Position numbers and translations under genes: made by a program. Of a stretch of 59,621 bases of DNA, positions 42,499 to 50,963 are shown piece after piece (position 1 is the first letter of the stretch; every line of letters starts with the position of its first letter). The stretch comes from JAENVT01 sp031412355 (lineage in GTDB: Bacteria; Actinomycetota; Acidimicrobiia; Acidimicrobiales; Ilumatobacteraceae): positions 1 through 59,621 of the forward strand of contig JANOCR010000004.1 in assembly GCA_031412355.1 (NCBI GenBank), in the 5' to 3' direction. Under the pieces are notes generated by a model. It was not told the origin of the DNA, made no database searches, and saw only the letters and a program-made list of their open reading frames with translations.

Positions 42499-43704
42499 AT
42501 GATCACCCCTGATGGTCGGCGCCTGATCGCGACACGCGGTCTGCGTGGCTACGCCGATGGATTGATCGCTGCTTCGCTGGCCGGATACCTCGGCGACCAG
42601 TTGGGGTACAGCGGCACACGAATCGGCGTGATCGTGACCGGGATGCTGCTGGGCTCGGCGGTGTTGACGATGTTCACGGGTACGTGGGGATGGCGATTCC
42701 CGCGTCGGTTGTTGTTGCGGGCAGGTGCGGTCTTGATGATCATCACCGGCCTCGTGTTCGCGACCTCGACGACATTCCTGGTGCTGCTGGCACTCGGCGT
42801 GATCGGCACGATGAACCCGAGCGGCAGCGACGTCAGTGTCGTGCAACCGATCGAGCAGTCGCTGCTGCCGCTGACGACCACCGCCGAGCACCGCTCCGGC
42901 GTGTTTGCGCGCTACACGTTCTTCGGTGGATCGCTTGCCGCGCTCGGCGCACTGTCGGCGGGCCTGCCCGAACGGTTCGGATGGAAGCCCGATTCGGTGT
43001 TCATCGCCTACGCCTTCGCTGGTGTGGCCATGCTGGCCGTGTACGCGACCATGTCGCCACAGGTCGAGGCCGCGGCCCAGGCCTCACCTCCGATACCTCT
43101 CGGTCCGTCGAAACGCATCGTCTACAGGCTGGCCGCGCTCTTCAGTCTCGACGCACTGGGTGGCGGGTTCGCGGTGCAGTCGTTGTTGGCGCTGTGGCTG
43201 CTGCGCCGGCATGACTTCTCTGTCGGAGAGGCCGGTGTGGTGCTGGCCGTCATGCAGATCCTCTCGGCGGCCTCGGGATTTGTCGCCGTTCGCATCGAAC
43301 GTCGGCTCGGGCCGTTGCGAACGATGGCCTTCACCCACCTTCCGGGGCAGATCCTGCTGATCTCCGCGGCGCTCATGCCCAACGCGACCCTGGCGGTCGC
43401 CTGCCTGATCGCCAGAAGTCTGCTGTCGAGCATGGACGTACCGGTGCGAAATGCGTACGTGATGTCGGTCGTCACCCCGGCGGAACGGGCCGCTGCGGCA
43501 AGCGTGACCAATGTGCCGCGCAGCCTCGCGGCGGCGCTGCCACCGATCGCCGCAGGATGGATGCTCGACCGCTCGACATTCGGTTGGCCACTGATCTTCG
43601 GTGGTTCGTTGAAGATCGTCTACGACCTGTTGCTGTTGCGGATGGCTGCCAGTGAAACCTCGCCGGGCGATGATCTAACGGTGGGCGCGGAGCCAGGTCA
43701 GTAA
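42499..43704 (+). CDS. Major facilitator superfamily transporter
   Basis: 401 residues from ATG 42499, with a GAGAGAGGGG ribosome-binding site. Ten to twelve TM helices alternate with short loops. The inter-helix RFPRRLLLRAG segment near residue 70 plays the part of motif A. The central cytoplasmic loop (SPQVEAAAQASPPIPLGPSKR) separates the two six-helix halves. No signature of a specific drug or sugar transporter is seen. It stands 42 bp after clpB and its 3' end overlaps the convergent RHH gene by 30 bp. Confidence 0.85.
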   Translation: MITPDGRRLIATRGLRGYADGLIAASLAGYLGDQLGYSGTRIGVIVTGMLLGSAVLTMFTGTWGWRFPRRLLLRAGAVLMIITGLVFATSTTFLVLLALGVIGTMNPSGSDVSVVQPIEQSLLPLTTTAEHRSGVFARYTFFGGSLAALGALSAGLPERFGWKPDSVFIAYAFAGVAMLAVYATMSPQVEAAAQASPPIPLGPSKRIVYRLAALFSLDALGGGFAVQSLLALWLLRRHDFSVGEAGVVLAVMQILSAASGFVAVRIERRLGPLRTMAFTHLPGQILLISAALMPNATLAVACLIARSLLSSMDVPVRNAYVMSVVTPAERAAAASVTNVPRSLAAALPPIAAGWMLDRSTFGWPLIFGGSLKIVYDLLLLRMAASETSPGDDLTVGAEPGQ

Positions 43705-44133
43705 CGCCGCAGCCCAGAGCTGCTCGTACGGCACGTCTCGACCGAACTCGTCGGCAAGGTCGAGCCGAAGCTGGCCCAAAGCCAGATCCAGCTCCAGTGG
43801 AATCGTCGCCTGAACCAGTCGCGGCCCCGTTGTGGCTTGGTTGGCCAGTCGACGCACCTCGGCCAGTCGTTTGCCGGTGTCGCCACGTTGGGCCAGCAGC
43901 AGTTCGAGGGCTTCGGTGGCGACGTCGTCCCATGTGAGGCGACGGCCGCGGCGGGACTGCTGCAGGAGCTTGAGCCGGCGAGCGTCGGCGTGGAGAGCGT
44001 GAGGTACGAGATGCCCGCGTAGGCGACCACCGATCGCACCACGACCGAGTGGCTCGCCGCGATGCTGTGACGGATGCGTCAGCGAGGCGCGCCGAGGTGC
44101 AGGCGCCGACTCGTCGCGCCTCGACGTCGCCAT
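43675..44133 (-). CDS. Small DNA-binding-like partner of ParA, apparently two RHH units in one chain
   Basis: 152 residues from ATG 44133, overlapping the parA-like stop by one base. A basic, disordered N-terminus (~45 residues) is followed by two 38-residue segments of equal length. The first starts VPHALHADARRLKLLQQ and the second IPLELDLALGQLRLDLA; both end in Ala-Leu plus hydrophobics. They share Pro, three Leu, Gly-Arg and Ala-Leu at the same positions, and each fits strand-helix-helix (ribbon-helix-helix). RHH proteins normally dimerise; this would be a pseudo-dimer. It is the likely centromere- or operator-binding partner of the ParA. The RHH assignment is my reading, not a database result. 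Confidence 0.6.
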   Translation of the reverse strand: MATSRRDESAPAPRRASLTHPSQHRGEPLGRGAIGGRLRGHLVPHALHADARRLKLLQQSRRGRRLTWDDVATEALELLLAQRGDTGKRLAEVRRLANQATTGPRLVQATIPLELDLALGQLRLDLADEFGRDVPYEQLWAAALLTWLRAHR

Positions 44134-44984
44134 CACACCATCTCGGGTACGACGAAGCGCCAACCCCGTCGTTGGATCAGCTCGTAGGCAACGTGGCGAT
44201 AGGCGGTGGCCGAGCGGGCGCTGTAGTGATACGCGCCGACGGGCAGCCCGACGAGGTGCGCTTCGCCGAACTTGGCGTCCTCCGGGATCTTGTTGCGGAA
44301 GACGGGGACCTCGAAGCGGTCGGCAATAGCGCGGATCTGCTCCTCCGCGACGCGTCGATACACGCTGGTTCCCCAGATGCGCATCTTGATGATGCCGTAC
44401 ACCTCGGGGTGACCGTTGGGGTCGGCCGTGATGCGAATGGCGTTCAAGATCGTCGGCAACTCGGTGACTGGCCCGGCCTCAGGGACCATCGGAACGATGA
44501 CGCCCGACGAGCCGCCGAGCGCGGCTGACACGACGGCTGACTGATGGCCGGGCGTGTCGACCAACACTATGTCCCACTCGAGCCGCGCCGCGTCGAGGAT
44601 GTCGATGAGGCGGCTGCGTACCCACGGATCCGCGAGCTGTCGCCCGGCATGCGCCATCGATACCTCGTCGGCGGGAAGGACGTCGAGATTCGGATGCACG
44701 TGCCGGACCAAGGCGTCTTCGAGTGTGGCATGACCGAGCAGGACTGCCCCGACATCGGCGACGTCGTGAGTGGCGTGCGAACGACGCGGGGCGGCCTCTC
44801 CGAGGAACACCGATTGACCCGTTTGCTGATCGAGATCGATCACCAGCACTCTGGCGCCACACGTCGACAATGCGTAGGCGAGGTTGAAGGTCAGCGACGT
44901 CTTGCCGGCGCCACCTTTGGTGTGGGCAACGGTGATGACCTCACCCAATGGCTCTGATGGCATGGGCGGCGCCAGGTTGCTCAT
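44133..44984 (-). CDS. parA: ParA/MinD-family partition ATPase
   Basis: 283 residues from ATG 44984. Deviant Walker A HTKGGAGKTSLTFNLAYAL with both lysines, switch I-type DLDQQTGQS and Walker B IVLVDTPGHQSA. It resembles plasmid ParA of the type without an N-terminal HTH more than chromosomal Soj. It heads a two-gene operon with the small RHH-like protein, the usual layout of a type Ib partition cassette. Neighbours are unrelated metabolic genes, and a 12-bp palindrome in AT-rich DNA lies upstream. It may be a chromosomally captured plasmid or island partition module, or a dedicated positioning system for another cargo. Confidence 0.88.
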   Translation of the reverse strand: MSNLAPPMPSEPLGEVITVAHTKGGAGKTSLTFNLAYALSTCGARVLVIDLDQQTGQSVFLGEAAPRRSHATHDVADVGAVLLGHATLEDALVRHVHPNLDVLPADEVSMAHAGRQLADPWVRSRLIDILDAARLEWDIVLVDTPGHQSAVVSAALGGSSGVIVPMVPEAGPVTELPTILNAIRITADPNGHPEVYGIIKMRIWGTSVYRRVAEEQIRAIADRFEVPVFRNKIPEDAKFGEAHLVGLPVGAYHYSARSATAYRHVAYELIQRRGWRFVVPEMV

Positions 44985-45052
44985 CGAACGATCCGAGCTA
45001 CAAGTCCGAGCGACAAACCCATGAGCAGGATCGTAGTAGATGAATACACATA

Positions 45053-45064
45053 TGCATATATGCA
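45053..45064. promoter_or_regulatory. 12-bp palindrome in AT-rich DNA upstream of parA, candidate operator/parS
   Basis: TGCATATATGCA is a perfect palindrome within an unusually AT-rich patch (about 45041-45068) in otherwise GC-rich sequence. It overlaps three ATGCA-type repeats in direct series. It lies about 70-80 bp before the parA start. RHH partner proteins usually bind short repeats like this to autoregulate and mark the partition site. Confidence 0.45.
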
Positions 45065-45094
45065 AATGTCCTCGACATCGCGCTCGCTGAACGG

Positions 45095-46417
45095 TCAGTC
45101 GCGCCGGATCAACGCGGCGTTGGCGTGAGCCGGGAACCCTTCGTGATCGCTCATCGCCACAATCGTCGGTGTCATCCTGCGCAGGGCCGTCGCGTCGGCC
45201 CGCGCGACCGCGGTCCGTTTCAGGAACGCCTCAGCGGTGATGCCACTGCACACGTGGGCGAAGCCGCCCGTTGGCAAGCTGGCAGGGCACCCGATGACGA
45301 AGTTTGCAGCAGCAAAGGGCGTGTGCTGACCGATGAGGATCTCTCCGGCGTTGATCACACGACCGAGCAGTTCGGTTTCGCTCGCGGGCCCGACAGAGAC
45401 CTGTAAGTGCTCGGGCGCCCACCGGTTGGCGACGTCGGCGGCGGCGCCCAAGTCGGCGACCAACACGCAGCCGCCGTTGATGCCCAGCGCGGCGCGAGCC
45501 GCCTCGGCGCGCGCGGTTGGCAGTTGGGAGATCTGGTGCTGCAGTTCGGCATCGACGGCCCCACGCAGTGCAGCCGATGGCGTGACCAGCACGACGGCCG
45601 AGTCGATGCCATGCTCGGCCTCGTTCAACAGGTCGGCGGCGAGGTATCGCGGGTCGGCGGAATCGTCGGCGATGACCATCGCTTCAGTCGGCCCGAGGAT
45701 CATCATCGTCGCCACGCCGTAGCGCTGCATCTCGACCTGGGCGCACACCACTGGTGGACTTCCGGGCCCGACGATCTTGCGAACCCGGGGGATCGACTCC
45801 GTTCCGAATCCGAGCGCGGCGACGCCGGCTGGGCCATTCACGCGGAAGACGTTGTCGATTCCCAGTTTGCGGCACACGACCAGCACCGCAGGATCGATGG
45901 CTGCGGCCCCGCCTGGCATGGGCGGAACCACGAGTGCGAGTTCGGTCACGCCGGCGACCGTGGCCGGGACCGCCAACTGGTAGGCGACACTCGGATAGCT
46001 GGCCTTGCCGCTGGGTACGAACAGACCGGCGGAACTGATCGGCGTGATCTTCTCGCCCACCGACAAACCCGGCTCGCTCTCGAAGCTCCAGTCGCCGGCG
46101 CGCAGCATGAGCTGCTCGTTGAACGCTCGTAAATGGGTGATCGCGTCGCCGATTGCTGCGTCTACTTCGGGCGATACTTCGGCTGCGGCGATCTCGTCGG
46201 CCGTGGCGCGGAGTTGATGCGGTTCCAGCGACACGTGATCGAACTCATGGAGGGCTCGGCACACGGCCTCGTCGCCGTTGGCACGAACGTCGTCGATGAT
46301 GTGACCGATCGCGGCCTTCAGGTCTGCGTCGAAGATTGCCTCGAGGCCACGCGCACACAGCGCTTGGCGTGCATCCTCGTCCATCGCCGACCAGGTCATC
46401 GAGCGCAGCACCGACAT
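45095..46417 (-). CDS. Divergent histidinol dehydrogenase (HisD)-family protein
   Basis: 440 residues from ATG 46417. The HisD fold is recognisable: KIVGPGS (208-220 region), LGPTEAMVIADDSADP, LLNEAEHGIDS, RWAPEHLQV (Glu336, His337, catalytic pair) and EGFPAHANAA (final zinc His). Key differences from true HisD: the usual GPGN is GPGS, the zinc-ligand Gln of QAEH is Glu266, and the region with the zinc-ligand Asp (DYxxGTNHxLPT) is replaced by HTPFAAANFVIGCP. No his genes are nearby. It may be a real but atypical HisD, or an NAD-dependent alcohol dehydrogenase of the HisD/HpsN superfamily acting on another substrate. Confidence 0.78.
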   Translation of the reverse strand: MSVLRSMTWSAMDEDARQALCARGLEAIFDADLKAAIGHIIDDVRANGDEAVCRALHEFDHVSLEPHQLRATADEIAAAEVSPEVDAAIGDAITHLRAFNEQLMLRAGDWSFESEPGLSVGEKITPISSAGLFVPSGKASYPSVAYQLAVPATVAGVTELALVVPPMPGGAAAIDPAVLVVCRKLGIDNVFRVNGPAGVAALGFGTESIPRVRKIVGPGSPPVVCAQVEMQRYGVATMMILGPTEAMVIADDSADPRYLAADLLNEAEHGIDSAVVLVTPSAALRGAVDAELQHQISQLPTARAEAARAALGINGGCVLVADLGAAADVANRWAPEHLQVSVGPASETELLGRVINAGEILIGQHTPFAAANFVIGCPASLPTGGFAHVCSGITAEAFLKRTAVARADATALRRMTPTIVAMSDHEGFPAHANAALIRRD

Positions 46418-46482
46418 GAGCGACGAGGGTATCGGGTAGGATTCACCCACGTTCCGCCCGAAGCCGCTAGGAGCGTCTCGCC

Positions 46483-47706
46483 ATGCCCGTCACCGTCGTC
46501 GTTGGAGCCCAGTGGGGCGATGAGGGCAAAGCCAAGGTCATCGACCTGCTAGCCAGTGAACACACCCATGTGGTGCGTTACCAAGGTGGTCACAATGCTG
46601 GCCACACCGTCGTGGTCGGCACCGAGCGCTACGCGCTTCAGCTGGTTCCCTCAGGTGTGTTGTATCCGCATGTGATCCCGGTGATCGGCAACGGCGTGGT
46701 CATCGACATGCCCACGCTGTTCAACGAGATCGACACGCTCGAGGGTCGCGGTGTCAGTTGCGCCAAGCTCCAGGTCAGCAGCCAGGCGCACCTGATCTTC
46801 CCCTGGCACCAGGCACTCGACGCGCTGTACGAGGCCGGCCGTGGTGACGCCCGCATCGGAACGACGTTGAAAGGGATCGGCCCGGCTTACGCCGACAAGG
46901 CTCGACGCGAAGGCGTTCGGGCCGGCGAGGTGCTGGACCCCGCCGGGTTCGCAGCCGCTGTCAAGGATCGCGCCGTCAGCCACAACGCAGAGATCGTCGC
47001 GTTGGGCGGCGAGCCACTCGACGTCGACGATCTCGTCGAGCGTTTCGCGACATTCGCCAAGCGGCTCGCGCCATACGTGACCGACACTGTGCAGTTGCTG
47101 CACGATGCCCTCGACCGCGACGACCAGCTATTGCTCGAGGGTGCGCAAGCGACGTTCCTCGATCTCGATCATGGCACGTACCCGTTCGTCACATCCTCGA
47201 ACCCGACAGCCGGTGGGGCGTGCGTTGGCAGCGGCATCGGCCCGCTGTACCTCACCCGAATCGTCGGCATCACCAAGGCATACACGACGCGGGTGGGCAG
47301 CGGTCCGTTCCCCACCGAACTGCTCGACGAGATCGGCGACAAGCTTGTCGACATCGGCCACGAGTTCGGCACGGTCACCGGGCGCCGTCGCCGCACCGGC
47401 TGGCTCGACTGCGTGATGCTGCGCAAGGCGGTCCGCATCAACTCGCTCACCGAGGTAGCCCTCACCAAACTCGACGTGCTCGACACGTTCGCCGAGATCA
47501 AGGTGTGCACCGAGTACGACGATCATGGTCGTCCTGTGTACGCGGTGCTCGACGGCTGGCTCTGCGACATCTCGGCCGTGCGCAACCGCGCTGACCTTCC
47601 CCCAAGGGCCGCCGAATTCGTGGCCCTCGTCGAGGACGAGGTCGGCGTGCCCGTTCGGATCGTCGGTACCGGCCCGGCCCGTGACGCCGTGCTGGAGTGG
47701 CAGTGA
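46483..47706 (+). CDS. purA: Adenylosuccinate synthetase
   Basis: 407 residues. It makes adenylosuccinate from IMP, Asp and GTP in AMP synthesis. WGDEGKAK near residue 12 is the GTP/IMP loop (most homologues read GDEGKGK), QGGHNAGHTV holds the catalytic His, IGTTLKGIGPAYADK and EGAQATFLDLDHGTYPFVTSSN are family segments, and TVTGRRRRTGWLD binds Asp and IMP. The length is about 20 residues below average. purB follows with overlapping codons, so the last two steps to AMP are made together. Confidence 0.95.
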   Translation: MPVTVVVGAQWGDEGKAKVIDLLASEHTHVVRYQGGHNAGHTVVVGTERYALQLVPSGVLYPHVIPVIGNGVVIDMPTLFNEIDTLEGRGVSCAKLQVSSQAHLIFPWHQALDALYEAGRGDARIGTTLKGIGPAYADKARREGVRAGEVLDPAGFAAAVKDRAVSHNAEIVALGGEPLDVDDLVERFATFAKRLAPYVTDTVQLLHDALDRDDQLLLEGAQATFLDLDHGTYPFVTSSNPTAGGACVGSGIGPLYLTRIVGITKAYTTRVGSGPFPTELLDEIGDKLVDIGHEFGTVTGRRRRTGWLDCVMLRKAVRINSLTEVALTKLDVLDTFAEIKVCTEYDDHGRPVYAVLDGWLCDISAVRNRADLPPRAAEFVALVEDEVGVPVRIVGTGPARDAVLEWQ

Positions 47707-49007
47707 TCGATCGGTATTCGCTGCCCGAGATGGCAGCGGTGTTCTCCGACACCACCCGCTTCGGGCGATACGTCGAGATCGAGCTCCTCGCCACCGATGC
47801 ACAGGCCGCGCTGGGGATCGTGCCGGCCGCCGATGCAGCGACATGTCGTGCCGGTGCGCCCGTGGTCGATTCTTCGTTCGTGCAGGCCGTCAGTGATCGC
47901 GAGGCCGTCACCGATCACGATGTTGCCGCGTTCGTCGACGTGCTTCAAGACGCCATAGGTCAGCCGGCTGCTGCATGGATTCACTACGGGCTGACCTCCA
48001 GCGACATCGTCGACACCGCATGGTGCTGGGCGTTGCGCGACGCCGCCGACCTGTTGATCGAGGCAGGTACGGCTCTGCTGGCCACTTTGATCGACGTCGC
48101 CAGGGCTCACCGCGACACGGTGATGATCGGACGTACGCACGGCATCCACGCCGAGCCCACCACGTTCGGCGCCAAGGTTGCGCTGTGGGCGTTGCAGGTC
48201 GATCGCGATCGCGATCGCCTTCGTAGTGCCCGCCAGGCCATTGCCGTGTGCAAGCTCAGTGGTGCGGTCGGCACGTACTCCAACATCGACCCGTCGGTCG
48301 AGGCGTTCGTGGGTAAGAGCCTCGGCCTCTCACCGGTTCCCGCCACCCAGGTGATCCCCCGCGACCGTCACGCCGAGTACCTGTGGGCGTGCGCTTCGGT
48401 CGGCACGACCATGGAGATGATCGCGGTCGAGTTGCGTCACCTGCAGCGAACCGAGGTGGGCGAGGTGCAGGAGGGGTTCAAGCCCGATCAAAAGGGCTCC
48501 AGTGCCATGCCGCACAAGCGCAACCCGATCAGTGCCGAGACCATCACCGGACTGTCGCGGGTGTTGCGGAGCAATCTGCAGGCCGGAATGCAAGACGTTG
48601 CGCTGTGGCATGAGCGGGATATCTCGCACAGTTCAGTCGAGCGAATCATTCTTCCCGATAGTTCGTTGATGGCGTATTACGTGATGCGCCGCATGCAGCG
48701 ATTGGTAGCAGGTCTCCAAGTCTTTCCCGACCGCATGCGCGCAAATCTCGAATCCAGTCATGGTTTGGTGTTCAGCCAACCGGTGCTCTTGGCACTGGTG
48801 CAGGGCGGACTGGGCCGCGACGAGGCCTACCGGATTGTGCAGGACAACGCTGCGGGGGCGTGGCGCGAGCAGCGGTCGTTTCGGGACCTCCTCGATGCCG
48901 ATCCCCGGGTGGTCGTGAAACCGGAGTTGCTCGACGAGGCCTTCGACTTGCAGCGTTCCTTGCGCCACAGCGGGGCCGTGTTCGACGCTGTCGACGCGCT
49001 GACCTGA
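47703..49007 (+). CDS. purB: Adenylosuccinate lyase
   Basis: 434 residues from GTG 47703 (GTGA overlap with the purA stop, GGAG five bases upstream); GTG 47697 is possible. It cleaves adenylosuccinate and SAICAR. The start MIDRYSLPEM is typical of the family. GRTHGIHAEPTTFG carries the catalytic His, and KGSSAMPHKRNPISAE is the fumarase/aspartase superfamily signature with the catalytic Ser loop. All active-site parts are present. Confidence 0.96.
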   Translation: MIDRYSLPEMAAVFSDTTRFGRYVEIELLATDAQAALGIVPAADAATCRAGAPVVDSSFVQAVSDREAVTDHDVAAFVDVLQDAIGQPAAAWIHYGLTSSDIVDTAWCWALRDAADLLIEAGTALLATLIDVARAHRDTVMIGRTHGIHAEPTTFGAKVALWALQVDRDRDRLRSARQAIAVCKLSGAVGTYSNIDPSVEAFVGKSLGLSPVPATQVIPRDRHAEYLWACASVGTTMEMIAVELRHLQRTEVGEVQEGFKPDQKGSSAMPHKRNPISAETITGLSRVLRSNLQAGMQDVALWHERDISHSSVERIILPDSSLMAYYVMRRMQRLVAGLQVFPDRMRANLESSHGLVFSQPVLLALVQGGLGRDEAYRIVQDNAAGAWREQRSFRDLLDADPRVVVKPELLDEAFDLQRSLRHSGAVFDAVDALT

Positions 49008-49013
49008 CCTGTT

Positions 49014-49427
49014 CTATTCGGTGCGGGAGATGCCCGCCCGCTTCAAGACGGCGGCGTCGACGCCAATCTCGCGCCAGGTCGCATAGGAAATGCCCTGGCG
49101 GGCGCTGTACGACTTGCCGACCGCAACGAAGCCGGTCTCCAAGGCGCTGATGTCGACCTTCTCTCCGATGGACGCCAACTCGGCCTGCAGATCGCGGCGC
49201 TCCTGTCGCAGCCGTAGCTCGTTCATCGGATCGGCGTTGTCCAACTCCGTATCGATGGTGGTCAGCCGAGCGGCAATCGATTCTCGCGTACGACGCCGGC
49301 CGCGCTTTGGCTTGTTGCTTCGTAGTGCCTCGAGATAGTTGCGCACGGCGTTGCCTTCGTTTCGGCCCATCGCCAACGCTGCTTTGTGCTCATCCGTCAT
49401 CGGCCCTTTGGGCCCTCGTTTTGCCAT
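49014..49427 (-). CDS. Conserved-looking small basic protein of unknown function
   Basis: 137 residues from ATG 49427 (in-frame ATGs at 49436 and 49439 are alternatives). The N-terminus (AKRGPKGPMTDEHKAALAMGR) and KPKRGRRRTRESIAARL are strongly basic. A heptad-like helix (LRLRQERRDLQAELASIGEK) follows, and the C-terminal ~45 residues (YSARQGISYATWREIGVDAAVLKRAGI) look like a compact helical DNA-binding unit similar in size to the Lsr2 C-terminal domain. A nucleic-acid-binding role is plausible; I do not recognise the family. It is convergent with purB (6-bp gap) and divergent from the thioesterase (52 bp). Confidence 0.65.
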   Translation of the reverse strand: MAKRGPKGPMTDEHKAALAMGRNEGNAVRNYLEALRSNKPKRGRRRTRESIAARLTTIDTELDNADPMNELRLRQERRDLQAELASIGEKVDISALETGFVAVGKSYSARQGISYATWREIGVDAAVLKRAGISRTE

Positions 49428-49479
49428 GGGCGCCATCATAGTTTCATATTCGGCAAACTCAATAGTTACGATCGATCTG

Positions 49480-50295
49480 ATGGATCTCAGCCGACTGTTC
49501 GATCTCGAGGCGCATGGAGCCGACACCTTCGTGGGAATTGGCCCCCAGTATCCTTGGGGTGGTTTGTATGGCGGCCAGATCGTTGCCCAGGCATTGCGTG
49601 CCGCTGCCAGCACAGTCGATCCGGAACTCGAGGTTCATTCGCTGCGCTCTTATTTCATCCGTCGTGGCGACCATACCGAGCCGATCCGCTTCGAAGTCGA
49701 CCGCATTCGCAATGGCCGCAGTTTCTCGACACGCAGTGTGATCGCCCGCCAGGCGATCGGTGCGATCCTCAACCTCGAAGCGTCGTTCCAGCGCCCCGAG
49801 CCATCGGTGGACCTGCAGCCGATCACCATGGAGAGCGGCCTAGCAGCTCCGGACTCGCTGGTCTCCGACACGTGGACATCGTCGTACGAGCGGCGTTTCG
49901 TGCCCCAGTCTTCAGCGCGGCCGCCTCGGCCCGGCATCGGTCGCACTCTTGCCTGGATGAAGGTCAACGCCCCGCTCGGCGACGATCAGTTGCTGCATCG
50001 CTGCTGGCTGGCCTACCTCTCCGACGATCTCCCCAGCGACTCGATCAGGGCGGCGACCGAGATCGCCGAGCAAGGTAGGTTCGTCGCCAGCCTCGATCAC
50101 ACGATGTGGTTTCATCGCCCCGTCCGCGCTGACGACTGGCACCTGTACGACTTCACGTGCCACAGCTACGTCGGCGGTCGCGGGCTGGCCATCGGCCATG
50201 TGTTCGCGGCCGACGGCCTCCACGTGGCGACCGTGGCCCAAGAGGTCTTGTTGCGCGGTCATCGCGAAACGCAGACTGACACGCATGCCTCCTGA
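49480..50295 (+). CDS. tesB: Acyl-CoA thioesterase II (TesB family)
   Basis: 271 residues from ATG 49480. Double hot-dog fold: first half with YGGQIVAQALRAA and HSLRSYFIRRGD, second half with ASLDHTMWFHRP (catalytic Asp region) and DWHLYDFTCHSYVGGRGLAIGHVF. These match the Asp/Gln/Thr catalytic set of TesB. It hydrolyses medium- and long-chain acyl-CoAs to free acid and CoA. Its 3' end overlaps the pyrE start by 11 bp. Confidence 0.9.
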   Translation: MDLSRLFDLEAHGADTFVGIGPQYPWGGLYGGQIVAQALRAAASTVDPELEVHSLRSYFIRRGDHTEPIRFEVDRIRNGRSFSTRSVIARQAIGAILNLEASFQRPEPSVDLQPITMESGLAAPDSLVSDTWTSSYERRFVPQSSARPPRPGIGRTLAWMKVNAPLGDDQLLHRCWLAYLSDDLPSDSIRAATEIAEQGRFVASLDHTMWFHRPVRADDWHLYDFTCHSYVGGRGLAIGHVFAADGLHVATVAQEVLLRGHRETQTDTHAS

Positions 50296-50827
50296 TTCAC
50301 TCGCCCAGCGGGTCAACTCGATCGCTCGGCTGACCGGCACGTTCACACTCCGCTCGGGCCAGATCGCCACCGAGTACTTCGACAAGTACCGCTTCGAGGC
50401 CGATCCGGTGCTGCTCGCCGACATCGCCGCTGCACTCGTGCCGCTGTTGCCCCCCGACACCGAGGTGCTGGCGGGGTTGGAGTTGGGCGGCGTGCCCATT
50501 GCCACGGCGCTGTCGTTACGCACCGGTCTGCCGGCAGCGTTCGTCCGCAAGGAGGCCAAGGCGTACGGCACCGCCCGCCTTACCGAGGGTGCCGACATCG
50601 ACGGTCGCCGTGTCACGGTGATCGAGGATGTAATCACCACCGGTGGGCAGGTGGTGATCTCGACCGGTCAACTGCGCGCCCTCGGGGCCATCGTCGACCA
50701 CGTCGTGTGTGTGATCGATCGCAGCCCCGACCATGGCGCCGCCTTGGCAGCCGAGGGTTTGTCCATGGTCGCGTTGCTCACCCGCGCTCAACTCGACGCC
50801 GCCGAGTCCACACACCCTCACCGGTAG
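50285..50827 (+). CDS. pyrE: Orotate phosphoribosyltransferase
   Basis: 180 residues from ATG 50285. It joins orotate and PRPP to give OMP. LRSGQIATEYFDKYRFEADP is the N-terminal substrate segment, FVRKEAKAYGTARL the flexible catalytic loop with Lys and VTVIEDVITTGGQ the PRPP-binding signature. It follows tesB with an 11-bp overlap; no other pyr genes are nearby. Two palindromic repeats follow its stop. Confidence 0.93.
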   Translation: MPPDSLAQRVNSIARLTGTFTLRSGQIATEYFDKYRFEADPVLLADIAAALVPLLPPDTEVLAGLELGGVPIATALSLRTGLPAAFVRKEAKAYGTARLTEGADIDGRRVTVIEDVITTGGQVVISTGQLRALGAIVDHVVCVIDRSPDHGAALAAEGLSMVALLTRAQLDAAESTHPHR

Positions 50828-50855
50828 TCTCACCGCCGCCAGCGATGAGCATTGT

Positions 50856-50945
50856 GGGCGCGGCATCACGCCATGGGTGGCAGTTTTCGCGCCCGATGAG
50901 CCGTGTGGGCGCGGCATCACGCCAGGGGTGGCAGTTTTCGCGCCC
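50856..50945. repeat. Two tandem 39-bp palindromic intergenic repeats (GGGCGCG family)
   Basis: 50856-50894 and 50907-50945 differ at only a few positions, and the flanking CGATGAGCC is also repeated, giving a 51-bp unit repeated in tandem. They read GGGCGCGGCATCACGCCA, then GGGTGGCAGTTTTCGCGCCC. They lie between convergent pyrE and the LarA-family gene, with the reverse orientation to the dcd and hspR copies. Confidence 0.8.
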
Positions 50946-50963
50946 GATGAGCCAGCGAGTGAG

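Noticed and set aside
50856..50945. CRISPR array or rho-independent terminators at the tandem palindromes
   Set aside because: Only two units per locus without unique spacers of CRISPR size, and no T tract after the stems.
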